DNA from: Pachyseris speciosa
Lineage: Eukaryota > Cnidaria > Anthozoa > Scleractinia > Pachyseridae
DNA: 64,000 bases
Assembly: GCA_016490735.1 (NCBI GenBank)
Contig: JAEMWC010000383.1
Span: forward strand, 177,501-241,500
Reading direction: 5' to 3'
Of this stretch, positions 35,900 to 48,296 are shown one piece after another. The stretch's first letter is position 1; the number at the start of each line of letters is the position of its first letter. The notes under the pieces were generated by a model that worked only from the letters and a program-made list of their open reading frames with translations, was not told the DNA's origin and made no database searches. The translations under genes and the position numbers were made by a program.

Positions 35900-36329
35900 G
35901 CTGGCATTCGCTTTGCTTTTCAGCTGACATGAAAATCCAGCCAGAGCCATCTCCCTGTTGACAATATTAGTTATTTAACAAAAGGTTACGGTGTAAATGA
36001 ATGTGAGAGTGGGTTTCTCTAAACGTGTTAAACACGTTGCCGATATTTTCAGTGTTGTTCATGGTAATTATGCTGTAAACTAGAATAAAAAACTGTCATT
36101 ATTATCCCAATATATATACTGAAATAAGTAAATAAATAAATTAAAAAGGGACATGAACAAACTAGAACCTAAGGTATTAAGGAAACCTTCCAAGGTTTAG
36201 TAGAGACAAGCGACATGGCTCCGAAAACGGGCGACAAACTTCTCCCAAAACACCGACAACTCGCTTCCTGTCTCGCCCACCACATGTAAACGGTTGGTAG
36301 AACTTTATAAAGAAATAAGCATATGTAAT
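35900..36329. other. Non-coding spacer
   Basis: This is single-copy-looking AT-rich sequence after the end of unit B. Nothing was recognised. Confidence 0.4.
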
Positions 36330-36475
36330 AGGACTACTTGCTGTCAAATTTGGAAATAATTGGATGAAAAAAATTCCGAGGACAGCCAAAATTGGACGAG
36401 GCCGTAGGCCGAGTCCAATTTGGCTGTCAGAGGAATTTTTTGAATCCAATTATTTCCAAAATTGGACAAGCATGT
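36330..36475. repeat. Palindromic GTCCAATTT element
   Basis: Arms of about 60 bp (TTTGGAAATAATTGGAT, AAAAAATTCC, GACAGCCAAA, TTGGAC) face each other around the centre GAGGCCGTAGGCC. RNA or single-stranded DNA would fold into a long hairpin. Confidence 0.75.
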
Positions 36476-36794
36476 AGTCCTCTTACTTATTAATTATATT
36501 GCTTGTCAGATGTAATTTGCCCAAAGAAGTATTATCCTTATTTAAGAAAAGGCAAACTTAAATATTTTGATTTATTTTACTATTTTAATTTCTAAAATAT
36601 ACAGAACAGAATGCTGTAATCACATAAAAGGAATAAATTTTAAAAGAGTAAAAGAAGAAAGCAAAGCACTGTTTTAATGATAATAATATTTTCAAAATAT
36701 TCAATAATGACATTAAGAATATAATAAAGTGAGTCGAAAAAATCCTGCAATATTGAATACGGACTGGAGAAAATAAGAAAATAATGCAATTAAA

Positions 36795-37243
36795 CGTCAA
36801 CCTGTGCTCGTAATTCTCTTGCTTTCGCTTCAAGTTGTTGTCTTGACTGTGCAAATTCACGATCTCCCAAAATACTGTAATTTCTGCCACAGTTCTTCAA
36901 ATGACGGTCCAACGAGCACTGCATAACAATCAAGCTTTCTGGCTCATATTCGTCCCCGTCTTTTTTTCTTATTTCCGCGAAGAAACGGCAAAGAATTCCA
37001 TCCAGCTTATTGCGAGGAATGTCTTCAAACTTTCTTCGTTCGTCACGCTTGTACTTACTACTCGTTGAAAACGTTCAGCCAAGTGTTTGTACTCTTGGAG
37101 GTGTTTTGGTTTTGGTTTTTCCACCTCAGATTCACAAGGTCTTCTTCTTACAGCGTAGGAAATCTTTCATTTGCAGTGTTATCGCTTAAAAGGTCTTGAG
37201 AAATAGAAAAGTTTGGCAAATCTGCGTGGCTTAATTCAGCCAT
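36795..37243 (-). pseudogene. Crypton-type (DUF3504-associated) domain fragment
   Basis: Minus-strand reading starts MAELSHADLPNFSISQDLL. It contains FEDIPRNKLDGILCRFFAEI, KKDGDEYEPESLIVMQCSLD and RHLKNCG, and ends DREFAQSRQQLEAKARELRA. This pattern is the N-terminal domain found before the Crypton-derived recombinase-like region of ZMYM/QRICH1/KCTD1-type proteins, abundant in anthozoan genomes. A TAA after FPTL and a frame change near FNE break it, and no recombinase catalytic part is visible. It is a dead fragment. Confidence 0.6.
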
Positions 37244-37503
37244 TGTTCAACAACAAGAGACAAAGCAACAAGACGTCCTGTTTACCGCGCTGACGCAATG
37301 CTTTGAGCTGATTGGCTACTTTCATTACCTATTGTATTTTCTTGGATTTGATTGGCTCATACAAGCTGTCCTATTTTTCTTAAACTGGACAGTTTGCTAT
37401 TTTCAATAGGAAAGTCCTATCTAAAACTATCCAAATTAATCCTTAATTGGACAGTTTTTGAAAATTAAAGGATAATAGCTATGCTGACAATATCGGATTA
37501 ACT

Positions 37504-37618
37504 ACCAGCTATATAATTAGTAATGGTAATAGGACTGAGTGGAGTCCAATTCAGTCTGTAATCATACGAGTGATAACAAAATCGGACGACCGCGCAGCGG
37601 GAGTCCGATTTGTTTATC

Positions 37619-37649
<31 letters not shown>

Positions 37650-37668
37650 ACGAAGTCTTATTACCAAT
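37504..37668. repeat. Palindromic element, complete copy
   Basis: TAATGGTAATAGGACT, GGAGTCCAATTC, GTCTGTAATCATACG and TGATAACAAAATCGGAC are mirrored on the right half around CCGCGCAGCGGG. It is flanked by sequence rich in AACTGTCC. A fragment of a relative lies at 19.84 kb. Confidence 0.8.
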
Positions 37669-37899
37669 TAATCATAAAAATTACAATTTCCGAGAAAAGA
37701 GGAAGAGCCAAGTTATAAAAGGGAAGGAAATTTTGCATTAAAAGACTGACAAAGGAGGCGTAAATTGTTTAATGTCGCTCTGAAATTGACTACCATCAAA
37801 ATGTATGCTGATTGTAACCAAGGTTGTGATTACTTGATTTAAACTACAACTTTGAATGTGATTGGTTGAATTAAAATACTGCTTTAAATGTGATTGGCT

Positions 37900-37970
37900 T
37901 ATTGAACTGTCCGATAACAAACTGTCCAATAACAAAGTGTCCAATAACAAACTGTCCGATAACAACTCGG
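37900..37970. repeat. Short tandem repeat of AACTGTCCRATAACAA
   Basis: Four units of about 16 bp lie in direct orientation. Confidence 0.75.
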
Positions 37971-38104
37971 CACGTGAATTAGTGGAAAATAGGAGCTTTT
38001 TAAACCAATCACAATCGAGGAAATTTTAATTTTTATGATTAGTGGAGAAATAGCTTGTCCAGGTTAAATCGGGGGAGCTAGGGTTGTCTCGGGTACCGAG
38101 ACCA

Positions 38105-38460
38105 TATAAACCCCCCGGAGGGGGGTACTAAAAACAATTTCGTACCATTTTTGACAGAAAAGGTACCCCTCTCGTTTAACTTCCACTGAGAAATGGTACC
38201 CCTTTCGTGTATCTAAAACTTGAAGTCTTCTTGCCTGCCCATTTTCATGTAGCCGTCGATAAATTAAAACAGTGCAGTCGTAAGGTATGTGTGAAAGGCC
38301 CTTTTAAATACCTAAATGACAGATTTCTCTACCCTTTCATATATACTTCAACTCGTGAAATCCCTACCCTTTCATATACCTGAAGCGTGAAAAAGGTATC
38401 CGTTTCGGGCGGAGCCTCCACGTAGAGGCCATTATAGGGAGTACCCCCCCCCCCCCCACC
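38105..38460. mobile_element. C-rich TIR element, copy 2
   Basis: Left CCCCCCGGAGGGGGGTACT and right GGGAGTACCCCCCC are inverted. The interior phrases AAAGGTACCCCT, CCCTACCCTTTCATATACCT and GGCGGAGCCTCC are the inverse of those at 7.15-7.6 kb. Confidence 0.7.
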
Positions 38461-39265
38461 CCGAGATATAAACAGGCCCTTAGCCTGCAAAAGCCATCAA
38501 GGAGAAACTGTTTAATCTGCTGTTGACTTTGCAGCACGACATTAATTCAAATTAGTTTTCTCTTCTTTTGTTACATTTTTTTAATCAAGGCATTTACGTG
38601 GTCTTCACTAGTCATCTAGGAGTGATATCTTTATTTTCTCAGCTAAATCTTTCGCCAGTGATATTGAGTTTGCAGACACACACTCCTTCAAAACGTAACT
38701 CTTCATGACATTCAGTGACGTGGAGCACAACTTTTGACCTATATTTTCTTAATTTTCCCTTCAAGTGTTCTTATTTGGTTGCAACAGTCGTTGGCTGAGT
38801 TCAGACTTCACAAACGAGGGAATAATTTTTATGCACCGCTGTCTACCAGCTCAAAATCCTGCCGTGTGAAGGATGTATTTTACACTTGTAATTTCAAAAC
38901 TTTTCAAAATCACTCCGTTGAGTACAAATATGTTGACAACTCGTCCTCACGAACGCAAAATGATTTTCCTAGCGAAGAGAATAATTCATGGCCTTTTTAA
39001 CGCGTCACCTAGTTTAATTTCTCCAGGTCACATTGAGCGTTAAATTGTATTTTTAGTTGTCCAAGCCCATGGACACTTCAGCCATCTCCTGAGATCTTTG
39101 TGGTAAGACTGGCCTTTACACGAGGAGCCAAATACGTCTTCGTCCGGTAATGGGCTCCTGCTTCGTCTTAATGGTGATAAGAGAGACCGTTAATTCATTG
39201 GATCGCAGCATCTTCCTGCTTCTCAGCTTCCATCTTTTTCACAACGCGAATTGATTTATTATACA
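38461..39265. other. Non-coding region
   Basis: No domain, splice-bounded exon or clear repeat was recognised. Confidence 0.4.
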
Positions 39266-39550
39266 GCCCTCGCAGTCTGTTAGATTGGGTGTAATGTTTG
39301 ATAATAAGTTAAACCTGGATCGTCAAGTTGCAGCCATTTGCAAATCCGCATGATGCCCTTAACCTTTCTCGTATTAGGAAGTTTCTCTCTGTTGATAATA
39401 CGAAAATGTTAGTGCGTGCCTTCGTAACGCGCAGATTAGACAACTGCGGCGCAACTCTATTCTATATGGGCTTCCAAAACACTTAGTTCATAGATTTCAA
39501 TTGGTTCAGAACTCTGCTTGATCTTATGCGATCGCAAATAAGACCACATT

Positions 39551-39868
39551 TGTATTTGTATTTTATTTTTTCTTTATTTTAGCATTAATTACAGAACTAT
39601 ATTAATTACAGAGAATGAAGTAATACTAAATAGGAGAGGGGCACATCTAGGTAGACTAAATATTGTGTCCCTTAGCAAAATTATTTATTGTAAGACTGAC
39701 TCTTTCAGCAGTCAAGATGAGTCAATTCTCCTGCTGTGATTGGCTACCCGCGAGGTCAGGATGGAGCCATCTTGACCGCTCGGGATAGCCCGTTCGTCCC
39801 GCGTTTTACTGAGTCTATTTAAATAGCATCCTTTCAGTCATAACAAATCCTCGTTCTTTTTTTGCGTG

Positions 39869-39901
<33 letters not shown>

Positions 39902-40010
39902 CACGCAAAAAAAGAACTTGGCCAATATCCCGCCATCTTGACCGAACAAGCTTGGTCAATGAAGAATATATATTATGGCAGCAAAATAAAAAACTTAGAT
40001 ACACCTAGAT
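39551..40010 (-). mobile_element. 460 bp insertion with 13-bp target duplication
   Basis: ATAAGACCACATT is present at 39538-39550 and 40011-40023, and the LINE reading continues across it. The insert begins with a T-rich stretch, so on the minus strand it ends in an A-rich tail, as expected for a SINE or truncated LINE. It holds a perfect hairpin at 39853-39917. Confidence 0.75.
39853..39917. repeat. Perfect 26-bp-arm hairpin
   Basis: Arms 39853-39878 and 39892-39917 are exact reverse complements (GTTC, seven T, GCGTGTTTATGGACC) around a 13-nt loop, TCGACTTCGTCTC. Confidence 0.9.
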
Positions 40011-40072
40011 ATAAGACCACATTACTCCTCTTCTGAAAGAACTTCACTGGCTTCCCGTGGAACAGAGGATTG

Positions 40073-40074
<2 letters not shown>

Positions 40075-40106
<32 letters not shown>

Positions 40107-40107
40107 G
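40075..40107. repeat. (TTA)n microsatellite
   Basis: About ten TTA/ATT units lie at the end of the LINE remnant. Confidence 0.9.
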
Positions 40108-41857
40108 TTATTACAAGTGAAACCGGAAATAACAATATATAATTATATATCCCATAAAAAAGGTAGATATAAGGCAAAGAAACAAAATGATGGTCGAAAA
40201 GGGTAACTTTTAATGCCATATATTACGGCGAGACATGACTAACCTTCTTCAGGGGCAACACTAAAGCAAAGTAAAAATGGAGAAAACGGTTACAATACGG
40301 AAATAGAAATAATAGACGTGTACTGAAGCGGCTACCAAAAAAAAGAAATATAAATAGTTTAAATTTTTGCCACGTCTTTTGTCATTTTATGCTGAATATA
40401 AGGCAATCATGCCTAAAAAGGTTTTAATATCTTGGCCCCTAGTCAATATGCGACCTACATGTAACAATAAAATTCTTGTCTATTGGTTCACTATATTTCG
40501 TGAAAATGAAAAAAAAACCTCTTGAAATTGATCAATGCAATCTGTGGTACCAAAAAACTAGTTCAAAACTTGACACGTAGATACAAAGTTACAAAATTTC
40601 CTCTTTTCTTTAGTTTTTCTCAAGAATCTTTGTTGCCTGTAATGGATTATTAGACACTTTGATGGGAATTCTGCAAAAGATGGAAGACAAGACTGGCTGA
40701 TGTACAGTGTATAGCAAGATCCTTTGGTTTTGGAATTGACTGGTACATAATAGCCTCTTCTTCAGGAGGACCTCTTTCGGGGAGTGGTCAATTAAATATT
40801 TATAATTTATAATTAACTATTTATAATTTATAATTTATAAGTGGGCAAGCTTGGAAATGATCGAGCCATTAGCAGCAGTAAACAGTGTTAGAAACCTATT
40901 GGATCAAATTCCTTTTATGCAATGATTTTTACAAATGTGCAAAACAACCTATTGTTTTGAGATGATGGTAAGTAAAACGTTGTGGTTTTGTGCATGTGTT
41001 TGATAGGTTTGAGAATTTTATTAATTTTTCTTTGTTCATTGAATATCAGCAAAATTTCTACTAATAATACTCATTGGTTAACACAGTTAACATTTCAAGC
41101 CTTATTGTTGAGCATTACACAAATAAAATTCCAAAGCTAAATAATAAAATACTAACCAATAGAACTTTTTTCTTTTTTAATCATTTATTTGCTTACTAGC
41201 TATTAGTTATTAGTTATTAGGTGTCCGCTATTAGTAGAGGGAGATTCCCTCGCCTAGTCATTTTCGACACATTAATAAAGTCTTTGATTGATTGATTGAT
41301 TGATTGAACTAAAGAAATAATCCTTCAAAGAATTTGTCATTAAATTACAGTCGCACCTGCAGAGATTAAAAAAAAAAGATTTACTTTTCAAAGACAAGTG
41401 AAGAGGTACAGGGGGGGGGGGGACTGCAGAGAAAAAATGTAGAAGGGGAATGGCAGGTTAAAAAGGGAAAGGTGGTAAGTGGCATTCCCAAGGTGGTAAG
41501 AACAATGATAAGTTGTGATGAATTTGCAATTTTGTTAGACTCTGCAAGAAAGTTAAGACATAAGTAGATACTGCTACGTAAGGGGTAGAACCAGAAGAAA
41601 AAAGTACAATCAGTTGAAGGTTCAGAACCCCTGCCCCACCCATTCATGCACTACTGACTTATTATTTAGACCTTATAGACATTGTTTCTCTCACTTAACT
41701 TCTCATGGTTTTGAAAGTTATTTGTTGCTGAGCCAGCAAGCCAGAGCTTACTAATAAATGCAAAAAAAAAAAATGGTTGTATTGAAATTTGGGGGTTAAA
41801 TGTTGTACAGACGGAAGATTGTATTCATATTTTTGTGGATATTTATTATGAGTGGGG
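40108..41857. other. Non-coding region with a LINE-like 3' tail
   Basis: At 41270-41308 an AATAAAGTCTTTG is followed by (ATTG)n, typical of the 3' end of a retroposon whose body is not recognised. TATTTATAATTTATAA repeats occur at 40.79-40.84 kb. No gene was seen. Confidence 0.45.
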
Positions 41858-41882
41858 TTGGATCGAGAGAGAGAGAGAGAGA
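41858..41882. repeat. (GA)n microsatellite
   Basis: A short GA dinucleotide repeat. Confidence 0.85.
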
Positions 41883-42147
41883 TGCTCTGAAAACACGCCT
41901 ATCCGCTCTTGTTCTGACAGTTTTTTTCGTTCACGATAAACCAAAAATTAAATGTTTTGCAATTTTTTTCTTTGGTTAAAATTACGAAGGAAGACATTGC
42001 CCGCTATGTTTGTCATCGAATCGTAGATTCTCCACGCCTCGCGATTCACACGTCATTTTGTTTAACCAATCACAAAAAGTGAATCGACCTTCTGAAACGA
42101 AGCGACGGTTTGCTTGCGACAGCGCTGTAGCTGTGGTGAAAGTGGTA

Positions 42148-42600
42148 TTTGCGGTCAAGTTTAACAAAGTAATGGGAAATTTCTAGTCCGAAGCTTAACT
42201 ACATTCAAAACGGTGAAATGATTTTGAAATTTGGTTCATCCTGTGTCATAAAACCTTAGACCAAGTCAGTGGATTAACGAGCACATGAACGCTGTGCGAT
42301 ACCTCGTTCGACTCTCTCGTTCCGCCACTTCGACTAGGTCACCTGAAGATGTGTTAGACTGTGAAAGATTTGTGTAGTGAAAGAACTGTGGTGAAAAGCT
42401 GAAACGGTCGCCAAAATGGGAGATTTGCCGTCAAATTCAACTAAGTAATGGAAAATTTCTAGTCCGAAGCATAAAACTTTAGATCAAGTCAGTGGATTAA
42501 CGACGTCCACGTCAACGCTGTGCGATACCTCGTTCGACTCCACTCTCCTTCCGCCACTTCGACTAGGTCACCTGAAGATGTGTTAGACTGTGAAAATATT
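42148..42600. repeat. Local tandem duplication, about 230-270 bp units
   Basis: AAATTTCTAGTCCGAAGC, CAAGTCAGTGGATTAACGA, CTGTGCGATACCTCGTTCGA and CACCTGAAGATGTGTTAGAC occur twice in the same order (about 42.17-42.37 and 42.44-42.60 kb). Confidence 0.85.
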
Positions 42601-42748
42601 TTTAACTGGCCACTCTGGGAAGAATTATATCAAGGCTTGATGGACGGATTTTTGGATGTATCTAAAGCGTTGTGAAAGGGATTGTATTCGCGCCGCGACT
42701 GCATTCGACAACACATAAATTTTCCCGCCGTGCTTTGAGCATGACTAA

Positions 42749-43079
42749 TGCACATGTCATCGGCTTCCCCATGGGGTCGACCCCCGGGATAACCAGGGGG
42801 ATTGTAAAATCAGTAAAGCAAACTTGAGGAATTTCTCCCGGGGGTCGGGGAATCTCTCAAGACAAAGTCCCCTGGGTGAGGTGTCTCTCAGCTGAAAATC
42901 CCTGTGACATCCTTTTCAAACTTGTGAATTCCCCCACCCCCTAATCTTTGATCGTAAAACAATGTTAAGATTTTTCCCTACCCTCGGGCAAAGAATCCCA
43001 TCCACCCCCTTGTATTCTCCCACATATCTCCCTGGTAGGCCCGGGGGTCGACCCCACGAGGAAGCCGATGACATGTGCA
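42749..43079. mobile_element. Harbinger-like MITE with TAA target duplication
   Basis: The 331 bp element has about 41-bp TIRs beginning TGCACATGTCATCGGCTTCC. It is flanked by TAA at 42746-42748 and 43080-43082. Three-base TWA duplications are typical of PIF/Harbinger. The interior is C/G-rich, with no transposase. Confidence 0.8.
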
Positions 43080-43082
43080 TAA

Positions 43083-44500
43083 AGACAAAGGATGTGCGAT
43101 TTACGCAGTGGTCCGATGTAGCCTTTTCGACGATTGGGGAAGGTATTTACCGTGAACCTTTTATTTAGTCACTTTCTTCAAAAAACTTACGGTCAACCGA
43201 TAAGCCAGATAAGCGTTGTCTTTGTTTATGTGCCCAACTTTTGTATGGCTCGGCAAGAAGTTAAGCCTACTCTCAAATTTGGTTTTCAAGTTTATCGTCA
43301 GTTTGTTTGTGAAGAAGGTTTTCAGGATTTCTGTGTTGGACCCATTCTTATAGCAAGTTACATTTTAATTTCCCCTCAATTTAAAAAATAGATTCAAATG
43401 AAATTTACCGTAAGCTTAAGCTTATAATTTAAACATTGCTGTAAAAAGGTTTTTCCTCAGACTACCATTGTAAATAGGTGCCACAAACCAGAAGCGTAAC
43501 ACTTTGTAAAACTGCCAAATCTATTAAAACAATTATTTGCTAATCTTTCTTTGTTTTTTTCGACTGGTTCTTGGTCGGTTTTGACATAAACTTAAGTACT
43601 TGACGTCTTCAGAGTTATTAAGCTTAGGTACTTTCCGCGTTCAGCGCGCACGTACACGAACTCGCACAAACAGCCGTGATTTTAAAACTTTTCTCTGTTT
43701 CTGCTGAATCTTTGACATACAATTTTTAGCTTTATAAAATTGAATTAAATTATGTGAACCCCCATGCATTACAACCTCTGTGAAAACGTTTTTTGTAGTA
43801 CAGTAATTTTTCAGATACAACAAAATGTTTCGCCACTCAAATTAAACTTATGTGTCGGAATCGTGTAATTCATTAGGGTAATCCATTTGAAAGCACGAAC
43901 TGTTCCAGTATTTGCTTATGCGCAACTATTTTTCTTAAGCCAATACTTTGAATAATGGCTTTATTGTACACTTTGTTATAATTGTAATAGGGAATTTAGT
44001 TCATGGAAAGTATAAAATAAAGTTTTGATGTCTGTGCGAATGAAGGTAACGTTTTAAGTTCCGGTTGAAAATAAAGTAATCATTTATTCCGTCACTGTTT
44101 AAGATACGTTTTTAACCTTCAAATATCGTATTTAGTAAAATTACTGAGCTTGCATCGGTTGCCTTAAGCAACTTAAATTGTTTCATTTAATGTTAGCATT
44201 AATTTGATTTCATTCGCATTGCTGCAACTTCTAGTTTAAGTTTTATAATTTCAAGAATTAAACAACACTTTTTAGGTGGGAAGTGCATTTAAGTGTACCA
44301 CAAACGCGCTTTTTTTTTGTTTTTGTTTTTTTTTAACAAACAGCAACAACTATCTGTATCAACTTACCTTCTCAAGTATACATTGTCCCTGAGCAGACAG
44401 CAGCCATAAAAAAAATAATTAAAAAAGTCGTCAAAAGTTCCGTTTAAAGAAAATGCAAGTCCAGTCCGTTGTCCAGTCCTTGAAATTTTATTTTTCTAGC
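43083..44500. other. Non-coding region
   Basis: No exon or mobile element was recognised. The sequence is AT-rich with T-runs near 44.31-44.33 kb. Confidence 0.4.
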
Positions 44501-44542
44501 TAACCTTTTGTGGCGCGGCGTCGCAGTGAACAAAAAGCGCGC

Positions 44543-44620
44543 GAAAGTATTAACCGTGGTCAAACGGTAGCGCATGCGCAATGCACTCGTTTCCGGTCGC
44601 CGGCCGCAGAAATTTCCCGC
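44543..44620 (+). promoter_or_regulatory. Probable promoter: NRF1-like and E2F-like sites
   Basis: A GCGCATGCGC palindrome (NRF1 consensus) lies near 44571-44580, beside ACCGTGGTCAAACG and followed by TTTCCCGCGC (E2F-like) near 44610. The block is about 250 bp before the ATG of the multidomain gene. An inverted counterpart (ACCGCGGTCAAACG with GCATGCGC and the TTTCCCGCGC phrase) lies at 54.67-54.71 kb. Confidence 0.45.
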
Positions 44621-44830
44621 GCAAAAATTTAATTGAAACCAATGCAACAACCGGTGTCACGCAAAAACATTTTCAACGATCGAGGGAAATTTGTTAAAGC
44701 TAAAAGAAATACTTCAAAGCTAAGGTTCTTCTTCTCACAGTTGACAGTTGGATAAGGTTTCATCATCATTCTAGTTTACTGAATTTTTTCGAAGTTTACT
44801 AAAAAAGTTCTTCGTGTTTTAGGAGCCGAC

Positions 44831-45262
44831 ATGCGAATGGTCGTCGGCGCCATCTGTTTACTATCGTTGTTACAAAGCGTGACTACCGGAAGCCGCTGTG
44901 TCAAGGAAGGGAAAACGAGAACAGCAAAGGACAAATGCAGTTCAGGACAGCTCCGGAAGGTCAATAAAGTATTAGCGAGAGCAGGCGGGGTAGCCGAAGG
45001 CTCCTGGATTTGCCTCAGGCACAGAAACGCGATACTCGCCGAGGACAAACGCTGCTCCTGCCCATCTTCGTGGGACACAGTAAAGAACTGTCACGAACTC
45101 CCATCCCCGAGAGATTGTACTCGGTATTTGACGAGGTGGGTAGGAGCAGCGTTGATAAGTACAAACCTGGAACGAACTGGTGCAACAAGTGTAGAAGCCT
45201 GGCAGATAAAAAATTCGCTTCACACCCCAAGTTCACGGAAGAGAATGGCATCAGAAAATAAG
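44831..45262 (+). CDS. Exon 1: Cys/His-rich N-terminal domain
   Basis: ATG opens a hydrophobic start (MRMVVGAICLLSLLQSVTTG), then DKCSSGQLRKVNKVLA, GSWICLRHRNAIL and DKRCSCP. After a one-base deficit at GGG 45072-45074 the next frame gives GHSKELSRTPIPERLYSVFD and KPGTNWCNKCRSLADKKF. Spaced C, C..H, C.C and C..C suggest zinc binding. A TAA precedes the AAG/GTAAAC donor. The true start may differ, because a signal peptide before a zinc domain is odd. Confidence 0.5.
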
Positions 45263-45619
45263 GTAAACAATTTAACTAAGTGTTCACTGGACTTTCACTG
45301 CACTTTCCTCTCTTCACAATTAATAACCAATCAACAGATGAATAAATATACAAAAATTAAATTTATTTGCTAGGAAAATGTAATTGACCGACCGGCTAAG
45401 TGTTACGATTACAAAAAGGTAAAGCTTAGTGGAAACTTCCATGAATACTGTCTGAACTTGGACATTCAGCAACTGGACACTTTCTTTTATTTCCCTTTAT
45501 TTGGAAACGTATTATGCCCACTTTTTCCTTTTCCTTCCTTAAGATAATTATATATTACACACGGTAAAAGGAATATTCTTAATGGTGAATATGTTTATAA
45601 TTAACACACATATTTATAT

Positions 45620-45703
<84 letters not shown>

Positions 45704-48265
45704 TTTTAGAGTCTGCATTCAAAAACCTGGTAGAGATATTTCAGAAGGCACTCAGCAGCCACTATGAAAATAATGGACAACCTTTATACAACAAAGCTGA
45801 CATGAGAAGGTTCTCAGAGATTCATGCCCCTGGCCTGTTTGACATTCTTCTTAGCTCAATACTACGAGATGACTCAAGGCTTTCAAAAGACAGAAAAAAC
45901 CTCCAAGAGCAAAGAACAGTTGCCCTTCTTCACATTATTACATATTTTAGGTATTTAGGGATGAGACAGAAAGCAATGTTAACCTTTAATGAGTTCACTG
46001 ATATATCAAACATTGTTTGTCTTTGCCTAGATCGCAAAAGTCATGTCCCTTACAGAAAGACCTGGGTCTGTACATGCACCAGCATGGCCTCTCAAGAGCT
46101 GGCTTAAACAGTGGCCCTATCTTTGGCTTTTCAGTTGCGCCGAGATCCATTGATAGGCACAATATCAACTTACGACAGCAGCATCCCAGCTTGTTACAGC
46201 AAAAAATAAAACATGCAGTTAAGGTATAAACACATAGTTATTTTCCCAACACAATTCCATTTCCATAGAATAAAATACATGTAACAGAGAGAAACAGTTT
46301 TATTTTTCTTGAATACAGTCAAACCCTCTGTAGTAGAAACGGAAGACATCAATGACAGTTAGGGAATTATCAGTACCAAATTTTGAACTACAGACAATTT
46401 ATTAGCAAAGTTTGACTGTTACCTACATAATAATAATTATAAGTTTAAATTATCAACTGACTATTCAGTTCCTTTTGTTAGGAGGGTATATCTATGGTGT
46501 TCCTACTTGACGATTTTCACAACATTCACACAGTCTGGATGCCAGACAACCTGAAGTTGTCCAAAGCAACTCACATGGCTTCTGCACTCCTTGATGTTCA
46601 CCTGGATATACCAGCCATTAAAAAATCCAATGCAACAAGTGTCCACAGTGTTACTAAAATCACCTACAGAGGGAGAGAGACTGATTGCAGAGGTGGTATT
46701 GTGAAACATTACCTCCAAGAAGTGTTTACTACAGGTCTTAAGAGCCACCACAAATCATTCCTAAGTTCTCTTCCTGAGCATTGTCAACAGCTGAAGGCAC
46801 AAGACATACAAAGGCAGATCAAGCAATTCAGGTGTACTATGAGTTACATGTACTTTCTCACTGCTGCGAGTGTCCATCTTTAACTTTGTAGCTGTCTGTG
46901 TAGAAGACTCAAAAATTTCATGAAAATTTTAAGCAAAACCCTTTGATAATAGTACTAAAAGGTTTCTGGTTTCTTTCAACATATATTACAAATATTTTGC
47001 TGTAGGGAATGTAATTGGGAAAGTTCATTGTACAAACAACAGTAAGTTGTCCTAACCAGCCTTCTTAAAATGGGGTACATGTACGTCACGTTCAAACACT
47101 GCAACAGGTAATAGATAAACAATTAATAGTAAATAAGTGATGCAAGCAGTATTTAATATTATGCCATTTTCTATCTAATTTCTAGAGTATACAATGGCAT
47201 GGAACAGGAAAAACTTCTTACCCTGAGCACTTGCATGTTATAAGATGAATTTGAGGCATCCCTGAAACACATGGAACATTACAAAGCTGCACTAGACCAC
47301 ACATTCCTTTCTGCTCTTCACCTTCATGAGTTTTGCAAAACATTTATTATTCCCTTTCCTGGAGATTGGCCAACCTGGTACTACACCAAAAAATTAATTG
47401 CTCAGCTACCAGAAACCAGTTCCCAAAACCAGCCTTATTTGTCCCTTATTCCAGAACAAGGACCTTTTCATGTCTGCTTGAATATAAACGAAGATGTCAT
47501 TCAAAGCCACCACACAGTTTTTTCAAAACTTTATAAGGAAGTTTTTGGTAGTGACTTCCCACTGAAGCCAAAACCATTTCGGACAAGCCTCATAGTTACA
47601 GGAACCTTGTGTGGATGGTTGCTAATTAGACATAAAGTACTGGCAAAGTTTAAGTTCTGCAAAGATCTTGAGTTCTTGTATCTACTAAATTTACTTGAAG
47701 AAATTTTACCACTTGTATTTTTTCAATATGATAGCATTTTTGCTCTGGTAATCTCCACGGGCTGGAAATGTACACAAATGTCATGATTCGCCTTGCAATT
47801 ATTTTCATTATCTGGGAACGCATCACTATGACAGATCAACCCTATCCATGTTAAGTGACCTGTATCACCAAAAGATCAACTTTCCTACTTACTACAACTT
47901 TAAGAAAAACTGGCTCTCCATAATAACAGAAAAGAAGGTAGAAATCTGGCATTCACTGTTACGCAATCACATCTCAACACATTACAGTGCTGGTGAGATA
48001 CATGACACAGCAATTTCTCTGGCTGCATCAGACACTGCAATGGAATTTCATTCTTCTTTTGTCAGGCCATACACTAGAGGGCAATCTGAAAAAAACATGA
48101 AACGTGTTGCAGGTTATGTTTTATATCACCATGTGGTTTGTAGTTGCAAGGTCAATTCTGTTACGTAATTGCAACTTTTCAAAAATATTCATATATTATA
48201 ATTTTAACAAATCACTTAACCATTTCATTCATGTTTTTAACATTCTAAAATGTCTTTTCTATCTA

Positions 48266-48296
<31 letters not shown>

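Larger units (their letters stand above)
39266..40072 (+). pseudogene. CR1/L2-like LINE reverse transcriptase fragment, split by an insertion
   Basis: The plus strand reads LGVMFDNKLNLDRQVAAICK, LVRAFVTRRLDNCGATLFY, LPKHLVHRFQLVQNSA and then, after a 460 bp insertion, DHITPLLKELHWLPVEQRI. This is the thumb/C-terminal region of CR1/L2-type RTs. Several frame breaks and a TAA make it dead. Confidence 0.7.

Noticed and set aside
44444..45251. Minus-strand frames opposite exon 1
   Set aside because: They are shadows of the plus-strand Cys/His domain, with no splice sites or domain pattern.
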